Shown here: in pieces, positions 16,137 through 17,812 of the stretch
Layout: the number at the start of each line of letters is the position of its first letter
Position numbering within the stretch: the stretch's first letter is position 1
Assembly (NCBI GenBank): GCA_023853785.1
Contig: JAJIRX010000110.1
Coordinates: 1-17,812, forward strand
Source: Psilocybe azurescens
Taxonomy: Eukaryota; Basidiomycota; Agaricomycetes; Agaricales; Agrocybaceae
Length of the DNA stretch: 17,812 bases
Reading direction: 5' to 3'
Position numbers and translations under genes: made by a program
The notes under the pieces: model-generated
Told to the model about the DNA's origin: nothing
The model's database searches: none
The model's input: only the letters and a program-made list of their open reading frames with translations

Positions 16137-16451
16137 TCAGCTATTGTTGATCACTTGTAAATAGCAAAGACATGTACATTGAACACCTGGGGTGTTCAAA
16201 TACTCCTTTAAATCATCTTTCTCAAGCTCTTGTCCGATAAAGAACTCAAAATCACGAGTGTTGTATCCTGGATGATTGAGGACCCACTGAATGTTTAGTC
16301 TCTCGTAGACAGCCTTCGATATAATGTGGACATATGTGTGTGTGGTGTTCAGATTCGAAGCTGAACTAGGAGCAGTCAGCTCTGAGCTCTGAGATGACAG
16401 CGGCTCATAGTAGCGACAGAGGTAAGAATCTTCTGTACATGCGAATGACAT
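16137..16451 (-). CDS. Hypothetical 104-aa protein
   Basis: A minus-strand frame from ATG at 16451 to TGA. The first half is Ser/Thr-rich (SSQSSELTAPSSASNLNTTH). The second half looks like a compact acidic domain (AVYERLNIQWVLNHPGYNT, then DFEFFIGQELEKDDLKEYL). There is no signal peptide, zinc cluster or catalytic motif that I recognise. It may be the last exon of a longer gene, since a short upstream AG (CTCAG near 16395) could serve as an acceptor. A GAACACC/GGTGTTC hairpin (16181-16197) lies within it. Confidence 0.3.
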   Translation of the reverse strand: MSFACTEDSYLCRYYEPLSSQSSELTAPSSASNLNTTHTYVHIISKAVYERLNIQWVLNHPGYNTRDFEFFIGQELEKDDLKEYLNTPGVQCTCLCYLQVINNS

Positions 16452-17506
16452 GCACACCACAGAGTCCTAAGGACTAGGCCCCTGAATCACCGATCTACCA
16501 GGAAGGATCTGTCGTTCGTTTCTTATCCATTGGAGATCTCTCAGAAAATTCTGAATTGTACCAAACTGTTATTGGTGCTGTATACTCCTGTTCTGGTCTC
16601 CAACGAATGGGAGAGACGAGAGTATATCATATCTTCAGGATGAGACTGACCAGGCAATAATGTTTAACCAGCCGACATTGTTTTTAATCTTCTTGATTTA
16701 CGGGCGTTCTACAACGCCGAAACAAGCTGTTGAAAACTTCTCAGATTGGTTTGGAAATGGAACGAGTAAAATTGAATGGCGCGTGTGGAACAACTTGTAC
16801 GCTCAATGGTCGGTTTCACATCATGACCAACTTTTTAACGTTGCACATACCCTGGTACGGAGGCACAACTGTCATTCTTGAGAGACAGAAGCACAGAAGA
16901 GGCTTTAATAATCAAGAATAGCGATGGCTTCTCAGGCGTCCACGGTGCCAAAAGACTTGGCAATCAGTCATGAGATGCTTCACATTCACCTTGACTTGCG
17001 TCATACTAGTAGTTCTTCTGTTCATAATGAGCTTAAGATGCAATTTTTCTTATCGACTCTTTGAGGGATGCATCGTCTTATATCGTCACTTAGAATCACT
17101 TAGAATCATCATATGCGCATACGTTTGCCACAAGGTGTACCAAAGTTTGGTGCCTGGGCCTGATCTTCGGTCCGACTTCAACGCGTCAATCATGCCCCGG
17201 AACAAGAAATTAGTGGCTGTCAGATATATAAATGCAGCCGACGTTCATCCGTTGATTAAAATGCACTATTTGCCTTCGAGAAACCATTGACAGTTCCCAC
17301 TTCTGTAAAATAAATCACAGCATGAGACCGACACAGAACGCTACATGTGGCTTCTTCCCACTCCTGCAACTAGGACCACTCATCTCGTTCTTCCTTTAAA
17401 TGGAGGAAATAACAGGGCTAAGATCTTCACTAATCTCGAATAACTTGGCTTACAGTTGAACAGATTGGATTGAGCATTCAGCACCGTGCTAATTGAGCAG
17501 TAGATA
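16452..17506. other. Stretch without a recognisable gene, upstream of the secreted-protein gene
   Basis: Frames at 16660-16881 and 16970-17290 have no recognised motif; the second starts with a hydrophobic run (CVILVVLLFIMSL) that could pass for a signal or membrane segment, but nothing downstream supports it. A 10-bp tandem repeat (TCACTTAGAA, two copies) lies at 17086-17105. No convincing TATA box was identified before the gene at 17507. Confidence 0.35.
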
Positions 17507-17812
17507 ATGCTTGCATCCATGTCTCTCCGACCTGTGGCCTTGTGCATGCTTCTCGCATTCTATGCTCTCAATGCAATCGCGAGTCCATTGGAACCAGTAA
17601 GCTCAATCTATATCTTATTTCTTAAGCTTGTATCTGATCCTTCTATTCACAGCGTGCTGCCGACGAGTTGGTACACCCCGGGTGGTATGCTCCCAAAATC
17701 AAACGTACACACCGTCCCAGAAGGTGGTAAGATCGTACACTCAGCGACCGAGGTTCGTCTGCTCGATGCCGATGGCGCCGTTCTCCATGCCGCGCCCTTG
17801 AAAGGTACCAAG
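17507..17812 (+). CDS. Secreted protein, 5' part (continues past the window), with an apparent frame slip
   Basis: Exon 1 (17507-17596, 30 codons) encodes a signal peptide: MLASMSLRPVALCMLLAFYA followed by LNAIASPLEP, with likely cleavage after AIAS. A 56-nt intron (17597-17652, GTAAGC..CACAG, phase 0) follows. Exon 2 begins RAADELVHPGWYAP and then, one base out of frame, SNVHTVPEGGKIVHS and EVRLLDADGAVLHAA up to the edge. The slip maps to the run of four A at 17695-17698, where three would keep one frame. The ELVHPGW..SNVH..PEGG..VL pattern resembles the N-terminal part of a family of secreted agaricomycete proteins of unknown function, as I recall it; the defining C-terminal domain is outside the window. 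An ATG five codons upstream of a second ATG makes the start slightly ambiguous. Confidence 0.65.
   Translation, partial: MLASMSLRPVALCMLLAFYALNAIASPLEPVSSIYILFLKLVSDPSIHSVLPTSWYTPGGMLPKSNVHTVPEGGKIVHSATEVRLLDADGAVLHAAPLKGTK

Overview
The window looks like genomic DNA of an agaricomycete (mushroom-forming basidiomycete). Evidence: short introns (48-68 nt) with GT..AG ends and CTRAY-like branch sites, a caspase-like gene of the type expanded in these fungi, a Ty3/Gypsy chromovirus relic, and the start of a small secreted-protein gene. No species is assigned.

Layout. Positions 1-5323 hold a minus-strand Ty3/Gypsy retrotransposon that runs off the left edge. In element order (right to left) they hold one LTR (4940-5323), a primer site, gag with a zinc knuckle, protease, reverse transcriptase, RNase H, integrase and a chromodomain. 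Every domain is recognisable and every one is broken by frameshifts or stops; the polymerase motif reads YMDN instead of YMDD. The LTR region preserves an apparent Tf1-like self-priming signal. 5324-6790 is mostly non-coding, with an imperfect 49-bp duplication and one unassigned frame.

6791-9915 is a plus-strand caspase-like (peptidase C14) gene. Its His and Cys motifs are visible, five introns can be placed, several single-base frame breaks occur, and a 696-bp LTR-like insertion (9037-9732) splits the C-terminal domain. Removing the insertion and one copy of the flanking GTCG restores the reading frame. 10187-10763 is a minus-strand four-exon gene for a small secreted HsbA-like protein, whose apparent signal-peptide exon has a TGA at codon 3.

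The rest is sparse. There is a possible 49-aa minus-strand gene near 12395-12633, a plus-strand multi-exon gene of unknown family at about 12914-13990 with broken frames, two unassigned open frames (15542-15979 plus, 16137-16451 minus), and the first 1.5 exons of a secreted protein at 17507-17812, also with an apparent one-base frame slip. A 24-bp near-perfect palindrome, nested hairpins and a G-quadruplex motif lie between genes.

The genes do not form an operon or an obvious pathway. The common theme is decay: transposon relics, a transposon-split protease gene and many one-base slips. The slips may be real pseudogenisation or assembly indels, and the sequence alone cannot separate the two. 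No clearly new multi-gene system was found. The best leads are the self-priming LTR structure, the LTR-like insertion in the caspase-like gene and the unassigned gene at 12914.
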